Source: Eggerthella timonensis (GTDB lineage Bacteria; Actinomycetota; Coriobacteriia; Coriobacteriales; Eggerthellaceae). Taken from it: a stretch of 64,000 nucleotides of DNA. The notes below the pieces were generated by a model. The model worked only from the letters and a program-made list of their open reading frames with translations, had not been told where the DNA came from and made no database searches. The stretch is from positions 2,156,539 to 2,220,538 of the forward strand of contig NZ_FXXA01000002.1 in NCBI RefSeq assembly GCF_900184265.1. The letters are read 5' to 3'. Below, piece by piece: positions 1 to 8,922 of this stretch. Position numbers and translations under genes: made by a program. How positions within the stretch are numbered: the first letter of the stretch is position 1; each line of letters begins with the position of its first letter.

Positions 1-696
1 GATCGCGTGCGGGACGGCGCATGCATCCAGCTGGGCATCGGCGGACTGGCGAACGCGGTGGGGCAGGGGCTGCGCTCGAAGAAGCACCTCGGCGTGCACA
101 GCGAGATGTTCCCGGACGTGATGGCCGACCTGCAGCGCGAGGGCATCGTCGACAACAGCCGCAAGACGCACCTGCCCGGCGTGTCGGCGGCGGGCTTCGC
201 CGTGGGCACGCCGCAGCTGCACGCGTTCATCGAGCGGAACCCCACGGTGCTCTTCGAGCCCTACGAGCGCGTGAACGACTTCGACGCGATCCGCGCGAAC
301 GACGACATGGTGTCGGTGAACTCGGCCATCGCGGTGGACCTCACGGGGCAGGTGTGCGCCGAAAGCTTCGGCAGCCGCCAGTACTCGGGCACGGGCGGGC
401 AGGTGGACTACGTGCGCGGGGCGGCCGCGTCGAAGGGCGGCATGTCGTTCGTGGCGCTCGCCAGCAGGGCGCGCACGAGCGCGGGCCCCGTGTCGAAGAT
501 CGTTCCCGCGCTCGCGCCCGGCAGCGTCGTCACCACGTTGCGTGCCGACGTGCACCTCGTCTGCACGGAATACGGTTGCGTCGACCTGCGCTTCTGCGAC
601 GTCCCCACGCGCGCGAAGCGGCTCATCTCCATCGCGCACCCCGACGTCCGCGACGAGCTGTCGCACGAGGCCCGCGCGCTCGGGCTGCTGTACTGA
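1..696 (+). CDS. Acetyl-CoA hydrolase/CoA-transferase family protein, C-terminal part
   Basis: The reading frame is open from the first base, so the gene begins upstream of the window; 231 C-terminal residues are visible. They match the second half of the 4-hydroxybutyrate/butyrate CoA-transferase type, which swaps CoA between acyl-CoAs and a free acid such as acetate. The glycine-rich LGIGGLANAV stretch, the HSEMF motif (its Glu corresponds by family knowledge to the glutamate that forms the covalent glutamyl-CoA intermediate) and the SRQYSGTGGQVDYVRGA motif are all present. Such enzymes are common in acetate- or butyrate-handling gut anaerobes. The exact acyl substrate cannot be read from the sequence. 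It stops 72 bases before trpS, which has its own promoter-like element. Confidence 0.85.
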   Translation, partial: DRVRDGACIQLGIGGLANAVGQGLRSKKHLGVHSEMFPDVMADLQREGIVDNSRKTHLPGVSAAGFAVGTPQLHAFIERNPTVLFEPYERVNDFDAIRANDDMVSVNSAIAVDLTGQVCAESFGSRQYSGTGGQVDYVRGAAASKGGMSFVALASRARTSAGPVSKIVPALAPGSVVTTLRADVHLVCTEYGCVDLRFCDVPTRAKRLISIAHPDVRDELSHEARALGLLY

Positions 697-710
697 GCGG
701 CGAAAACCGC

Positions 711-716
711 TATACT
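711..716 (+). promoter_or_regulatory. Probable -10 box for trpS
   Basis: TATACT lies 52 bases before the trpS start and just after the small hairpin GCGG-CGAAAA-CCGC (697-710) that follows the CoA-transferase stop. No convincing -35 is seen at the normal spacing, so this is a weak call. Confidence 0.35.
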
Positions 717-768
717 GGGTCGATGCAACCGCCATACGAGGAACCGAGATCAACGGAGAACCGATACC

Positions 769-1815
769 ATGAGCATCGACAGTTTTGAAGCGAGCCGCAA
801 GCGCTCCGACGAGATCCGCGCCGACCTTCCCGTCCATCCCGAGAAGTACACCATGCTCACCGGCGACCGCCCGACGGGCCGTCTGCACCTGGGCCACTAC
901 TTCGGCACCATCCGCGAGCGCGTCGCGCTGCAGGACCTGGGCATCTCCACGCGCATCATCATCGCCGACTACCAGGTGATCACCGACCGCGACACCACCG
1001 AGCACATCCAGGACAACGTCTACAACATGGTGGTGGACTACCTGGCCTGCGGCATCGACCCGGAAAAGACGATCATCTTCACGCACTCGGCGGTGCCGGC
1101 GCTCAACCAGCTCATGCTGCCGTTCTTGTCGCTGGTCACCGAATCCGAGCTGCTGCGCAACCCCACGGTGAAATCGGAGATGGACGCGTCGGGCCACGCG
1201 CTGACGGGCCTTCTGCTCACGTACCCCGTGCACCAAGCGTGCGACATCCTGTTCTGCAAGGGCAACATCGTGCCGGTGGGCAAGGACCAGCTGCCGCACA
1301 TCGAGCAGACCCGTCAGGTGGCGCGTCGCTTCAACGAGCGCTACGGGCACGTGTTCCCCGAGCCCGAGGGCGTGCTGAACGACGCGGTGGAAATCCCCGG
1401 CCTCGACGGCCGCAAGATGTCCAAGAGCTACGGCAACGCCATCGGCCTGTCGCTCACCGCGGAGGAGACGGCCAAGCTCATCAAGAAGTCGAAGACCGAC
1501 GCCGACCGCACGATCACCTACGACAAGGAGAACCGTCCCGGCGTGTCGGCGCTCCTCACCACGGCCGCGCTGTGCACGGGCCGCACCGAGGTGGAGATCG
1601 CCGAGGAGATCGGCGACGGCGGATCGGGCGCGCTCAAGAAGTACGTCACCGAAAGCGTGAACGGGTTCTTGGCGCCTATCCGCGAGCGTCGCGTCGAGCT
1701 CTCCGGCGACATGGACTACATCAAGGACGTGCTGCACGAGGGCAACCGCCGCGCGAACGAGATCGCGAACGCCACGCTCGACGAGGTCCGGGCGGCCATG
1801 AACATGGTGTACTAA
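769..1815 (+). CDS. trpS: Tryptophan--tRNA ligase
   Basis: This 348-residue class I aminoacyl-tRNA synthetase charges tRNA-Trp in the cytosol. The HIGH-type signature is HLGH (about residues 42-45, in PTGRLHLGHYFG) and the second signature is a perfect KMSKS in DGRKMSKSYGN. The middle carries the Rossmann segments that bind Trp and ATP (TYPVHQACDILF, GKDQLPHIEQTR). Length is close to the usual 330-350. The ATG is preceded by GGAG ten bases upstream. No leader peptide with tandem Trp codons and no T-box-like element is seen in the short upstream gap. It appears to be transcribed alone. Confidence 0.96.
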   Translation: MSIDSFEASRKRSDEIRADLPVHPEKYTMLTGDRPTGRLHLGHYFGTIRERVALQDLGISTRIIIADYQVITDRDTTEHIQDNVYNMVVDYLACGIDPEKTIIFTHSAVPALNQLMLPFLSLVTESELLRNPTVKSEMDASGHALTGLLLTYPVHQACDILFCKGNIVPVGKDQLPHIEQTRQVARRFNERYGHVFPEPEGVLNDAVEIPGLDGRKMSKSYGNAIGLSLTAEETAKLIKKSKTDADRTITYDKENRPGVSALLTTAALCTGRTEVEIAEEIGDGGSGALKKYVTESVNGFLAPIRERRVELSGDMDYIKDVLHEGNRRANEIANATLDEVRAAMNMVY

Positions 1816-1886
1816 GGCGGTTTATGCGCACGACCTGGCCGGATCGACGAAAATCGTGCAGGTGCCCGATTTTCCAAAATTCGGTA

Positions 1887-1914
1887 TTGCGAAAAGATGA
1901 GGTTCCGGTATAAT
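1887..1914 (+). promoter_or_regulatory. Promoter of the tRNA-Asn gene
   Basis: TTGCGA (1887-1892), a 16-bp spacer and a perfect TATAAT (1909-1914) lie 28 bp upstream of the tRNA. The 14-mer GGTTCCGGTATAAT (1901-1914) occurs again in front of ffh at 59210-59223. Confidence 0.75.
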
Positions 1915-1942
1915 CTTCACTTGCGCAATCAAGGGCGCACAT

Positions 1943-2017
1943 TCCTCGGTAGCTCAACGGCAGAGCATCCGGCTGTTAACCGGAGGGTTGTAGGTTCGAA
2001 TCCTACCCGGGGAGCCA
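1943..2017 (+). tRNA. tRNA-Asn (anticodon GTT), CCA encoded
   Basis: A complete cloverleaf can be drawn. The acceptor stem TCCTCGG pairs with CCGGGGA (one T-G wobble), followed by discriminator G and an encoded CCA (2015-2017). The D arm is AGCTCAACGGCAGAGC. The anticodon stem TCCGG/CCGGA holds the loop CTGTTAA with anticodon GTT. The T arm has the usual GGTTCGAATCC loop. It sits between a strong promoter and an intrinsic terminator, so it is a single-tRNA transcription unit. Confidence 0.97.
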
Positions 2018-2026
2018 TGAACTTGC

Positions 2027-2058
2027 AGGAGGCCAGACATCGTCTGGCCTCCTTTTTT
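2027..2058 (+). terminator. Intrinsic terminator after tRNA-Asn
   Basis: A 12-bp perfect stem (2027-2038 with 2042-2053) with a 3-base loop is followed by a run of six T. It starts 10 bases after the tRNA CCA. Confidence 0.92.
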
Positions 2059-2236
2059 CGTCGGAGGCCTGCGTGTGGATCGTGTGTGCACGCATCTATT
2101 ACCCGCGCGCCCTCCGTATTCGCCGGGATAGCGCGTATAGTGAGCTGCGCGACAACACGTCGCCTGTCTACGGGAGCGTCGCGTATGGATGCGCGTTGCC
2201 GGTATGTGCCCTTCGGGGTGGAAAGCTAGGTTTGGT

Positions 2237-2440
2237 ATGTCTCAAGGTACGGTTAAGTGGTTCAACGCTGACAAGGGCTACGGCTTCATCTCCCAGGAGA
2301 ACGGCGAAGACCTGTTCGTCCATTTCAGCGAGATCCAGGGCGACGGCTACAAGAGCCTCGACGAAAACGCCAAGGTGGAGTTCGTGATCGCGTCCGGCTC
2401 CAACGGCAAGAGCCAGGCCACCCAGGTCTGCGTGCTCTAA
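2237..2440 (+). CDS. Cold-shock domain protein (CspA family)
   Basis: This 67-residue single cold-shock domain binds single-stranded RNA/DNA and acts as an RNA chaperone. It starts [18 protein letters not shown]. The RNP1 motif KGYGFI and RNP2 motif DLFVHF are intact, and the length is standard. The ATG at 2237 was chosen because the family starts a few residues before TVKWFN; the frame is open further upstream but that part does not fit the family. The Shine-Dalgarno is weak (CTAGG). The roughly 95-base untranslated leader behind a possible TATAGT -10 (2136-2141) would suit the leader-based control known for csp genes, but that is inference. Confidence 0.95.
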   Translation: MSQGTVKWFNADKGYGFISQENGEDLFVHFSEIQGDGYKSLDENAKVEFVIASGSNGKSQATQVCVL

Positions 2441-2463
2441 GCGCTTTTTTGCACGAGCAAGCG

Positions 2464-2490
2464 AAGCGGCCCCGAGGGGCCGCTTTTTTA
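2464..2490 (+). terminator. Intrinsic terminator after the cold-shock gene
   Basis: AAGCGGCCCC (2464-2473) pairs with GGGGCCGCTT (2476-2485), followed by seven T. It ends 42 bases before the convergent merR-like gene. Confidence 0.9.
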
Positions 2491-2531
2491 TTGTCGCGGA
2501 ACCCGCGCCCGCCTCATCCGCGGTGCTCTCG

Positions 2532-2909
2532 TCAGCCGCGCAGCTTCTTCTCGGCTTCGCGGATGGTCTGCTCGTAGTTGTCGATCTTGTAGTTCAGGCG
2601 GTCGAGCCCGGCCTGCATCTCGGCGATGCGCTGCTGCACGAGGTCGCGCTGCTCCTCGAGCAGCGCCTTGCGCGCTTCGAGCGTCGCGTCGCCCTCCTCG
2701 AACAGCGCCATGTACTCGATGAGGGCCTCGATGGACACGTTCGCGCCGCGCATGCACTTCACGAATTGCACGCGCGCGCAATCCTGCTCGCTGTAATCGC
2801 GGATGCCGCTCGCCGTGCGGGTGACGTTCGGCAGCAGGCCGATGCGCTCGTAGTAGCGCAGCGTGTCGGCGGAAAGCCCGTACTCTTTGCTCACTTCGGC
2901 AATCTTCAT
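2532..2909 (-). CDS. MerR family transcriptional regulator
   Basis: This 125-residue regulator has the MerR winged helix at the N terminus (residues 1-70, MKIAEVSKEYGLSADTLRYY...) and a long C-terminal coiled-coil (about 75-123) for dimerisation. It lacks the C-terminal cysteine pattern of metal-sensing MerR proteins. The two Cys (44 and 52) lie in the DNA-binding half, as in the effector-poor AdhR/NmlR-like group. An upstream ATG exists, but the start at 2909 has AGGAG at the right distance and the canonical MKI start. It is divergent from the cupin gene; each has a TTGACT promoter with a 19-bp spacer carrying the same dyad, so it probably controls both itself and the cupin gene. Confidence 0.9.
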   Translation of the reverse strand: MKIAEVSKEYGLSADTLRYYERIGLLPNVTRTASGIRDYSEQDCARVQFVKCMRGANVSIEALIEYMALFEEGDATLEARKALLEEQRDLVQQRIAEMQAGLDRLNYKIDNYEQTIREAEKKLRG

Positions 2910-2934
2910 GGGATGCTCCTTACCTCGTACGTGC

Positions 2935-2965
2935 ATTGAAGCACATGGAGCGCACTCCAAGTCAA
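2935..2965 (-). promoter_or_regulatory. MerR-type promoter/operator of the merR-like gene
   Basis: Read on the minus strand: TTGACT (2965-2960), a 19-bp spacer holding the dyad CTTGGAGTGCGCTCCATG, then TTCAAT (2940-2935). The 19-bp spacer is the signature of promoters activated by MerR proteins through DNA untwisting. It mirrors the promoter at 3003-3033. Confidence 0.65.
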
Positions 2966-3002
2966 GCGATCGGTTGAATCCGGACTCGGTTCATACAACC
3001 TC

Positions 3003-3033
3003 TTGACTTGGAGTGAACTCGAAGGAATAGGAT
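3003..3033 (+). promoter_or_regulatory. MerR-type promoter/operator of the cupin gene
   Basis: TTGACT (3003-3008), a 19-bp spacer (3009-3027) and TAGGAT (3028-3033). The spacer contains the dyad CTTGGAGTGAACTCGAAG, almost the same as the one in the divergent promoter. Confidence 0.72.
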
Positions 3034-3071
3034 GGAGCCCGTCAGACATCCAAGACGAGAGGACGAGGCAT

Positions 3072-3491
3072 ATGGACATGAACGAGAGCCTGGGCCCGGC
3101 GGCGGTGTTCCCGCTGGGGGAGCGCAACGACGCCTACGCGGCGTATTTCGCGGGGCAGAGCTACCTCGCGCCGCTCGCGGACGCGGATGCGGGCGTGGGC
3201 GTGAGCAACGTGACGTTCGAGCCGGGGTGCCGCAACAACTGGCACGTGCATCACGAGGGCGGCCAGATCCTGCTGGTCACCGGCGGGCGCGGCTACTATC
3301 AGGAATGGGGCGCGCCGGCGCGCGAGCTGAGGCCGGGAGATGCGGTGAGCATCCCTCCCGAGGTGAAGCACTGGCATGGCGCGGCGCCCGACAGCTGGTT
3401 CTCGCACGTGGCCATCGCGGTGCCGGCCGAGGGCGCGTCGAACGAGTGGCTCGAGCCCGTGTCGGACGAGGAGTACGCCGCGCTCGCGTAG
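3072..3491 (+). CDS. Cupin domain protein, probable MerR target
   Basis: This 139-residue single-domain cupin has a small metal-binding beta-barrel. Motif 1 carries H58 and H60 (NNWHVHHEGG), with the Glu shortly after; motif 2 carries PGD and H100 (IPPEVKHWHG). These supply the His/Glu ligands for a divalent metal. The pattern resembles the mandelonitrile-lyase/carboxymuconolactone-decarboxylase-associated cupins, but the reaction cannot be deduced. The ATG at 3072 has GACGAGG just upstream; an in-frame TTG at 3003 lies inside the promoter and is rejected. The divergent MerR regulator and shared operator suggest it is induced as part of a small stress or detoxification response. Confidence 0.85.
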   Translation: MDMNESLGPAAVFPLGERNDAYAAYFAGQSYLAPLADADAGVGVSNVTFEPGCRNNWHVHHEGGQILLVTGGRGYYQEWGAPARELRPGDAVSIPPEVKHWHGAAPDSWFSHVAIAVPAEGASNEWLEPVSDEEYAALA

Positions 3492-3588
3492 GTCTACCGG
3501 GCGGGCGCGGCGAGGCGGGCGCGCCGCTCGGCAAGGCCGTGCCGGTTCCGTCGCCCGGCCTCCGATGTAGTTGCTTTCTGGGAACGGG

Positions 3589-3616
3589 GAAGCCGCTTCG
3601 CCACAAGCGGCTTCTT
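3589..3616 (+). terminator. Terminator-like hairpin after the cupin gene
   Basis: GAAGCCGCTT (3589-3598) pairs with AAGCGGCTTC (3605-3614), with a short pyrimidine tail rather than a T run. The next promoter-like element, TTCCGGTATCAT (3615-3626), starts directly behind it. Confidence 0.5.
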
Positions 3617-3689
3617 CCGGTATCATAGACAAGTTGCGCCTACGGGCGCGGCCATGCACCGAACCGCAAGCAGAAAGCACGCACGCATC

Positions 3690-5759
3690 ATGATCATGCA
3701 GCTCGAACATATTTCGAAGTCGTTCGGAGGGCGCCAGCTCTTCCACGACGTGACGTTCCGCCTCGAGGAGTACGAGCGCCTCGCGCTCGTGGGCCCGAAC
3801 GGCGCCGGCAAAACCACCATGCTCAACATCATCTCGGGGGCCGAGGACGCCGACGAGGGCCGCGTGCTGTTCGCGAAGGGCGCGCGCGTGGGCTACCTCG
3901 AGCAGGAGGCCATCGAGATGTGCGACCAGCCCATCTTCGAGGAGGTCATGTCATCGCAGGTGGAGGTGCTCGAGGCGGAGCGCCGCCTGCACAAGCTCGA
4001 GGCCGAGCTGGGCGAGAACCCCACGCCGCAGCAGCTGGCAGCTGCGGGCCGCGCCCGCGACGCCTACGAGGTGCTGGGCGGCTACACCATCGAGGCGAAG
4101 GTGAAGAGCGTCATGTTCGGCCTCGGCTTCAAAGAGGGCGACCTCGCGCGCTCCACCACCGAGTTCTCGGGCGGCTGGCAGATGCGCATAGCGTTGGCCA
4201 AGCTGCTCATCCGCAACCCCGAGGTGCTGCTGCTCGACGAGCCCACGAACCACCTCGACCTGGAGAGCGTGAAGTGGCTCGAGGGCTTTTTGCGCGGCTA
4301 CGCCGGCACGGTCATCGTGGTCAGCCACGACCGCGCCTTCATGGACAACATGGTGGATCGCGTGGCAGAAGTGGACAACGGCCAGGTCAACCTCTACAAA
4401 GGCAACTATTCGGCCTACCTCAAGACGCGCGAGGAGCGCCTCGAGCGCCTGCGCGCCGAAGCCGCACGGCAGGCCGAGGAGATCGCCCATATGGAGGCCT
4501 TCATCGAGAAGTTCCGTTACAAGGCCACGAAGTCCAAGCAGGTGCAGGACCGCGTGAAGAAGCTCGAGAAGATCAAGCGCATCGAGCTTCCCGAGGAGAA
4601 GAAGACCGTCAAGTTCAACTTCAAGCAGCCGCCGCGCACGGGCGACGAGGTGGTGCGCGCCCGCGGCCTCGTGAAGCGCTACGGCGACAAGGCGGTGTAC
4701 GACGGCTTCGACTTCACCATGTACCGCGGCGACAAGATCGCGCTCGTGGGCCCCAACGGCGCGGGCAAGTCGACGCTGCTCAAGATGATCGCCGGCGCCA
4801 TCGAGCCCGACGCGGGCTCCATCGAGTACGGCGTGCACGTGTCGAAGACGTACTACGCGCAGCACCAGCTGGAAGAGCTGCATCCCGGCAACACCGTGTT
4901 CGAGGAGCTCGACCACGTGGCTCCGGGGTGGAGCATCTCGCAGGTGCGCACGCTCTTGGGCGCGTTTTTGTTCACGGGCGACGCGGTGGACAAGAAGGTC
5001 AGCGTGCTGTCGGGCGGCGAGAAGAGCCGTCTCGCGCTGGCGAAGATGCTCGTGGCGCCGCGCCCGCTGCTGTGCCTCGACGAGCCGACGAACCACCTCG
5101 ACATAGCGAGCGCCGACATCCTCGAGCAGGCGCTCAAGGCGTTCGAGGGCACCATCCTGTTCATCACGCACGACCGGCATCTCATCCGCGGGGTGGCGAA
5201 CCGCATCGTGGAGATCGAGCCCGGCAAAGCGACGAACTACGACGGCGACTACGACTACTACCTGTTCAAGAGCGGGCAGCTGGACGGCGACGGGCCGAGC
5301 GGGCCGTCGCTCGTCGACGAGATGCTCGACGAGGATCGGCAGGCGAAGGCGGCGGGGAAGGCCAAGGAGCCCAAAGGGTCGAAGGCGAAGCCTGCCGCCA
5401 GCGCGCCTGCGGCCGCTGCGCCCCAAACGGAGCTGACCGCCCCGCGCGCGAGCTCGCCCAAGACCAAGGAGCAGAAGCGCCGCGAAGCCGAGGCGCGCAA
5501 CCGCGCCTACGCCGCGCTCAAGAACCACCGCAAGCGCATCGCCGAGCTCGACCGTCAGATGGAGCGCGACAACGCGCGCATGGAGGAGTTGCTCGCGCTC
5601 ATGGCCGATCCGAACTTCTACGTGAACGAGGATGCCTCGTCCGACGCCATAGCCGAGCACGGGAAGCTCAAAGCCCGCCTGGCCGCCGCCGAGGAGGAGT
5701 GGTTTTTGCTCACCGAGGAGCTGGAAGAGGAGATGGCGAAGCAGGCTGAGGCGCTGTGA
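3690..5759 (+). CDS. ABC-F family ATP-binding protein (Uup/EttA-like)
   Basis: About 689 residues with two ABC ATPase domains in tandem and no membrane segment, the hallmark of ABC-F proteins that act on the ribosome. Domain 1: Walker A GPNGAGKT (35-42), signature FSGGWQMR, Walker [14 protein letters not shown] charged interdomain linker with coiled-coil character follows. Domain 2: [28 protein letters not shown]. The C-terminal 150 residues are an Ala/Lys/Pro-rich spacer and a basic coiled coil, as in Uup. No clear Shine-Dalgarno is seen; starts at 3654, 3690 and 3696 are possible and 3690 is the compromise. It overlaps trmL by four bases. Resistance and housekeeping ABC-F types cannot be told apart here; the Uup-like tail favours housekeeping. 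Confidence 0.88.
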   Translation: MIMQLEHISKSFGGRQLFHDVTFRLEEYERLALVGPNGAGKTTMLNIISGAEDADEGRVLFAKGARVGYLEQEAIEMCDQPIFEEVMSSQVEVLEAERRLHKLEAELGENPTPQQLAAAGRARDAYEVLGGYTIEAKVKSVMFGLGFKEGDLARSTTEFSGGWQMRIALAKLLIRNPEVLLLDEPTNHLDLESVKWLEGFLRGYAGTVIVVSHDRAFMDNMVDRVAEVDNGQVNLYKGNYSAYLKTREERLERLRAEAARQAEEIAHMEAFIEKFRYKATKSKQVQDRVKKLEKIKRIELPEEKKTVKFNFKQPPRTGDEVVRARGLVKRYGDKAVYDGFDFTMYRGDKIALVGPNGAGKSTLLKMIAGAIEPDAGSIEYGVHVSKTYYAQHQLEELHPGNTVFEELDHVAPGWSISQVRTLLGAFLFTGDAVDKKVSVLSGGEKSRLALAKMLVAPRPLLCLDEPTNHLDIASADILEQALKAFEGTILFITHDRHLIRGVANRIVEIEPGKATNYDGDYDYYLFKSGQLDGDGPSGPSLVDEMLDEDRQAKAAGKAKEPKGSKAKPAASAPAAAAPQTELTAPRASSPKTKEQKRREAEARNRAYAALKNHRKRIAELDRQMERDNARMEELLALMADPNFYVNEDASSDAIAEHGKLKARLAAAEEEWFLLTEELEEEMAKQAEAL

Positions 5760-6229
5760 TCTCCCGCCCGTTGAACATCGTGCTGGTGGAGCCGGAGATT
5801 CCGCAGAACACCGGCAACATCGCGCGCACGTGCGCCTGCACGGGCGCGCGGCTCCACCTCGTGGAGCCGATGGGGTTCCGGCTGAGCCAGAAGAACCTGG
5901 CGCGCGCGGGATGCGACTACTGGGACGAGGTGGACATCGTGCGCTGGCCGTGCGCCGCGGCGTTCTTCGAGGCGTGCGACGGCGAGGAGCTGCATCTGTT
6001 CACCGGCCATGCTTCCCGCTCGTTCGCCGATGCGGCCTACGGCGAGGGCTCCTACCTCGTGTTCGGTCGCGAGAGCCGCGGCCTCGACCGGGAGGTCATC
6101 GACGAGCGCGCCGAGCGCTGCGTGCGCATCCCCATGCGCGACGGCCTGCGCAGCCTCAACCTCGGCAACGCCGTGGCGGTGGCGACCTACGAAGCCCTCC
6201 GCCAGCAAGGCTGGCCGGGACTCGTGTAA
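5756..6229 (+). CDS. trmL: tRNA (cytidine(34)-2'-O)-methyltransferase
   Basis: This 157-residue SPOUT-class methyltransferase modifies the wobble ribose of tRNA-Leu species. The three SPOUT motifs are clear: [12 protein letters not shown] near the N terminus, [10 protein letters not shown] in the middle, and [22 protein letters not shown] near the C terminus, which forms the trefoil knot that binds S-adenosylmethionine. The length equals that of E. coli TrmL. It starts with GTG overlapping the ABC-F stop (GTGA), so it is translationally coupled to that gene. Confidence 0.92.
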   Translation: MISRPLNIVLVEPEIPQNTGNIARTCACTGARLHLVEPMGFRLSQKNLARAGCDYWDEVDIVRWPCAAAFFEACDGEELHLFTGHASRSFADAAYGEGSYLVFGRESRGLDREVIDERAERCVRIPMRDGLRSLNLGNAVAVATYEALRQQGWPGLV

Positions 6230-6245
6230 CGGCACCCGACCGCAG

Positions 6246-6297
6246 TGTCGGCCCAAACACGCGGTTTCGGGCGAAAAAGCGCGTGTTTGGGCCGACA
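6246..6297. repeat. Perfect 17-bp inverted repeat between trmL and serC
   Basis: Arms 6246-6262 and 6281-6297 are exact reverse complements around an 18-base loop that itself contains TTTCG-GG-CGAAA. There is no T run after it. The loop-proximal end of the stem is AAACACGC/GCGTGTTT, the same octamer that closes the longer repeat at 8758-8834. Confidence 0.9.
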
Positions 6298-6441
6298 GTT
6301 TGGCCGGCAAACGCCGACGCTGTTCGCTGACGACCGCCCGCGCGCGCTTTCTCCGCTTTAGCGGGATAAAGCGTGCAACGGGCTCGGCCGCGCGGTATAC
6401 TTAAGCGCATTATCTGCGCACGTATCAAGGAGGTCGTTCCT

Positions 6442-7521
<1,080 letters not shown>

Positions 7522-7547
7522 GGCGGATCTCCGGAAGCGACCTGTGC

Positions 7548-7577
7548 GAAGGGCCCGCTATTCGTAGCGGGCCCTTC
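7548..7577 (+). terminator. Terminator hairpin after serC
   Basis: A 13-bp perfect stem (7548-7560 with 7565-7577) closed by a TTCG loop. The tail has no T run, so it is a GC-rich hairpin without the classical tract. Confidence 0.7.
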
Positions 7578-7591
7578 TGCGTCTGCGTGGC

Positions 7592-7763
7592 GTTCGTGGC
7601 AGGTTCGGCGAGAAATTCGTCGGTTTTCGCTGTCGAAGGCGGGCTTGCATCCGGCCTCGCCCTCGCTTGATCTCGTTTTCGCAGGTGGGCGCCTCGCGTG
7701 TGGTAGGGGAGCGGTCGCGTTGCGGTGCAACGCGACGAATTTCTCCGACTTTCTGCCACGAAC
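7592..7763. repeat. 172-bp intergenic element with imperfect terminal inverted repeats (element A)
   Basis: The whole 299-base gap between serC and the SDR gene is filled by the serC terminator and this element. Its ends GTTCGTGGCAG (7592-7602) and CTGCCACGAAC (7753-7763) are exact reverse complements; further in, GAGAAATTCGT (7610-7620) pairs with ACGAATTTCTC (7735-7745). An internal 10-bp hairpin lies at 7714-7736. It has no coding potential that I trust. It resembles a MITE or a large structured repeat; the outer GTGGCAG is shared with the element at 24259-24409. Confidence 0.7.
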
Positions 7764-7820
7764 AGCGCGTCTGGCCGCGCGCCCGGCGGAGGAGGGCCGA
7801 ACGCGCGGCGCGGCGGCTTC

Positions 7821-8603
7821 CTAGTACGCGCTCCAGCCGCCGTCGATGGTGAGCGTCTCGCCGTTGATGAACCCGGCCTGGTCGGAGGCCAGGAACAAGG
7901 CGGCGGCGGATATCTCCTCGGGAGTGCCGGAGCGGGTGGCGCCGGCGTAGCCCGTCGTGGCCTTCGCCATGCCGCGCTCGCTGGGCTGGCGCATGCCCAC
8001 GCCGATGTTCGTCTGCGTGTTGCCGGGGCAGATGGCGTTGCAGCGGATGCCGGTGTCGGCGTACATGAACGCGACGTTCTTCGTCAGGCCCACGACGGCG
8101 AACTTCGAGGCCGTGTAGGCGCAGCCGCCGCGCCCGGCGCACAGGCCCGACAGCGATGCGGTGTTGATGATGACGCCGCCCTGGCCGCGGTCGAGGAAGT
8201 AGCGCACGGCCTTGCGGGTGCCGTACATGACGCTGTTGAGGTTCACCCTCATCAGGCGCTCCCACACGTCGTCGTCCATCTCGGCGATGGGCAGCAGGTT
8301 GTCCATGATGCCGGCGTTGTTCACGATGACGTCCATCTGGCCGAACGTCTGCACGGCGCGGTCGACCATGCCCTCAACGGCGTCGCGGTCCGACACGTCG
8401 ACCTTGACGACGTCCAGCTTGTCGCCGTACGCGGCGAACTCCTGCTTGAGCGCGGCGAGGGCCTCCTCGTTGAGGTCGGCGGCCAGGCAGTTCGCGCCCG
8501 CCTCCAGGAAACGCTGGACGATGCTCTTGCCGATGCCGGATGCGCCTCCGGTGATGACGGCGGTCTGGCCTGCGAGAACGGGGTTGTGGCATGTCTCGGA
8601 CAT
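7821..8603 (-). CDS. Short-chain dehydrogenase/reductase, NAD-preferring
   Basis: A 260-residue classical SDR. The nucleotide-binding TGGASGIG is at 18-25, NNAG at 95-98, and the catalytic set is S150, Y163 and K167 (YTASK). D43 at the end of the second beta strand predicts NAD(H) rather than NADP(H). Hydroxysteroid (bile-acid) dehydrogenases, which gut Coriobacteriia are known for, belong to this class, as do many other alcohol dehydrogenases, so the substrate remains open. The start at 8603 has GGAGCC upstream on the minus strand. It stands alone and diverges from the protease gene across a 319-base gap. Confidence 0.9.
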   Translation of the reverse strand: MSETCHNPVLAGQTAVITGGASGIGKSIVQRFLEAGANCLAADLNEEALAALKQEFAAYGDKLDVVKVDVSDRDAVEGMVDRAVQTFGQMDVIVNNAGIMDNLLPIAEMDDDVWERLMRVNLNSVMYGTRKAVRYFLDRGQGGVIINTASLSGLCAGRGGCAYTASKFAVVGLTKNVAFMYADTGIRCNAICPGNTQTNIGVGMRQPSERGMAKATTGYAGATRSGTPEEISAAALFLASDQAGFINGETLTIDGGWSAY

Positions 8604-8922
8604 GGCGGCGGCTCCTTCGTGTGATCGGGAAATCGTGCATGAAGCGTATCATGCACGCCCCGGTGCGTTGAACCGCCCCGACGGCGAAAGGCCCCTCCGG
8701 CACCGAGCGCGGAAACCGTGCGACACGAGCGGCGGGAAAACGTTCTTCAGCGGCGACGTCCGCCGAGCATCTTCGCTCCGAAAACACGCCACAGCGCCTG
8801 TAGCGTGTTTTCGGAGCGAAGATGCTCGGCGGACCGTAGGGCCTCGGGCGGCGTTCGCTCCTTGTGAAGTTTCCCTCCCTGCGCACGGCGTCCCGTGCGG
8901 TTGCGGTAAACTGGTCGGCACT
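8604..8922. other. Divergent intergenic region with a 32-bp palindrome
   Basis: This 319-base gap separates two diverging genes, so both their promoters must be inside it. The dominant feature is the palindrome at 8758-8834. I see no credible open reading frame, and no promoter hexamers strong enough to call. Confidence 0.6.
8758..8834. repeat. Perfect 32-bp inverted repeat upstream of the protease gene
   Basis: Arms 8758-8789 and 8803-8834 are perfect reverse complements. The 13-base loop contains a further ACAG/CTGT pair, so the stem is almost 36 bp. Neither neighbouring gene ends here, so it is not a terminator for annotated genes. The loop-proximal octamer AAACACGC (8782-8789) also closes the 6246-6297 repeat. 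Confidence 0.92.

Noticed and set aside
769-1815. Possible tryptophan attenuator or T-box before trpS
   Set aside because: The 72-base upstream gap has no Trp-rich leader peptide, no terminator/antiterminator pair and no T-box sequence.
8212-8922. Upstream extension of the site-2 protease frame
   Set aside because: The frame is open through the palindrome and into the antisense of the SDR gene, but lacks family similarity; the true start is at 8923.
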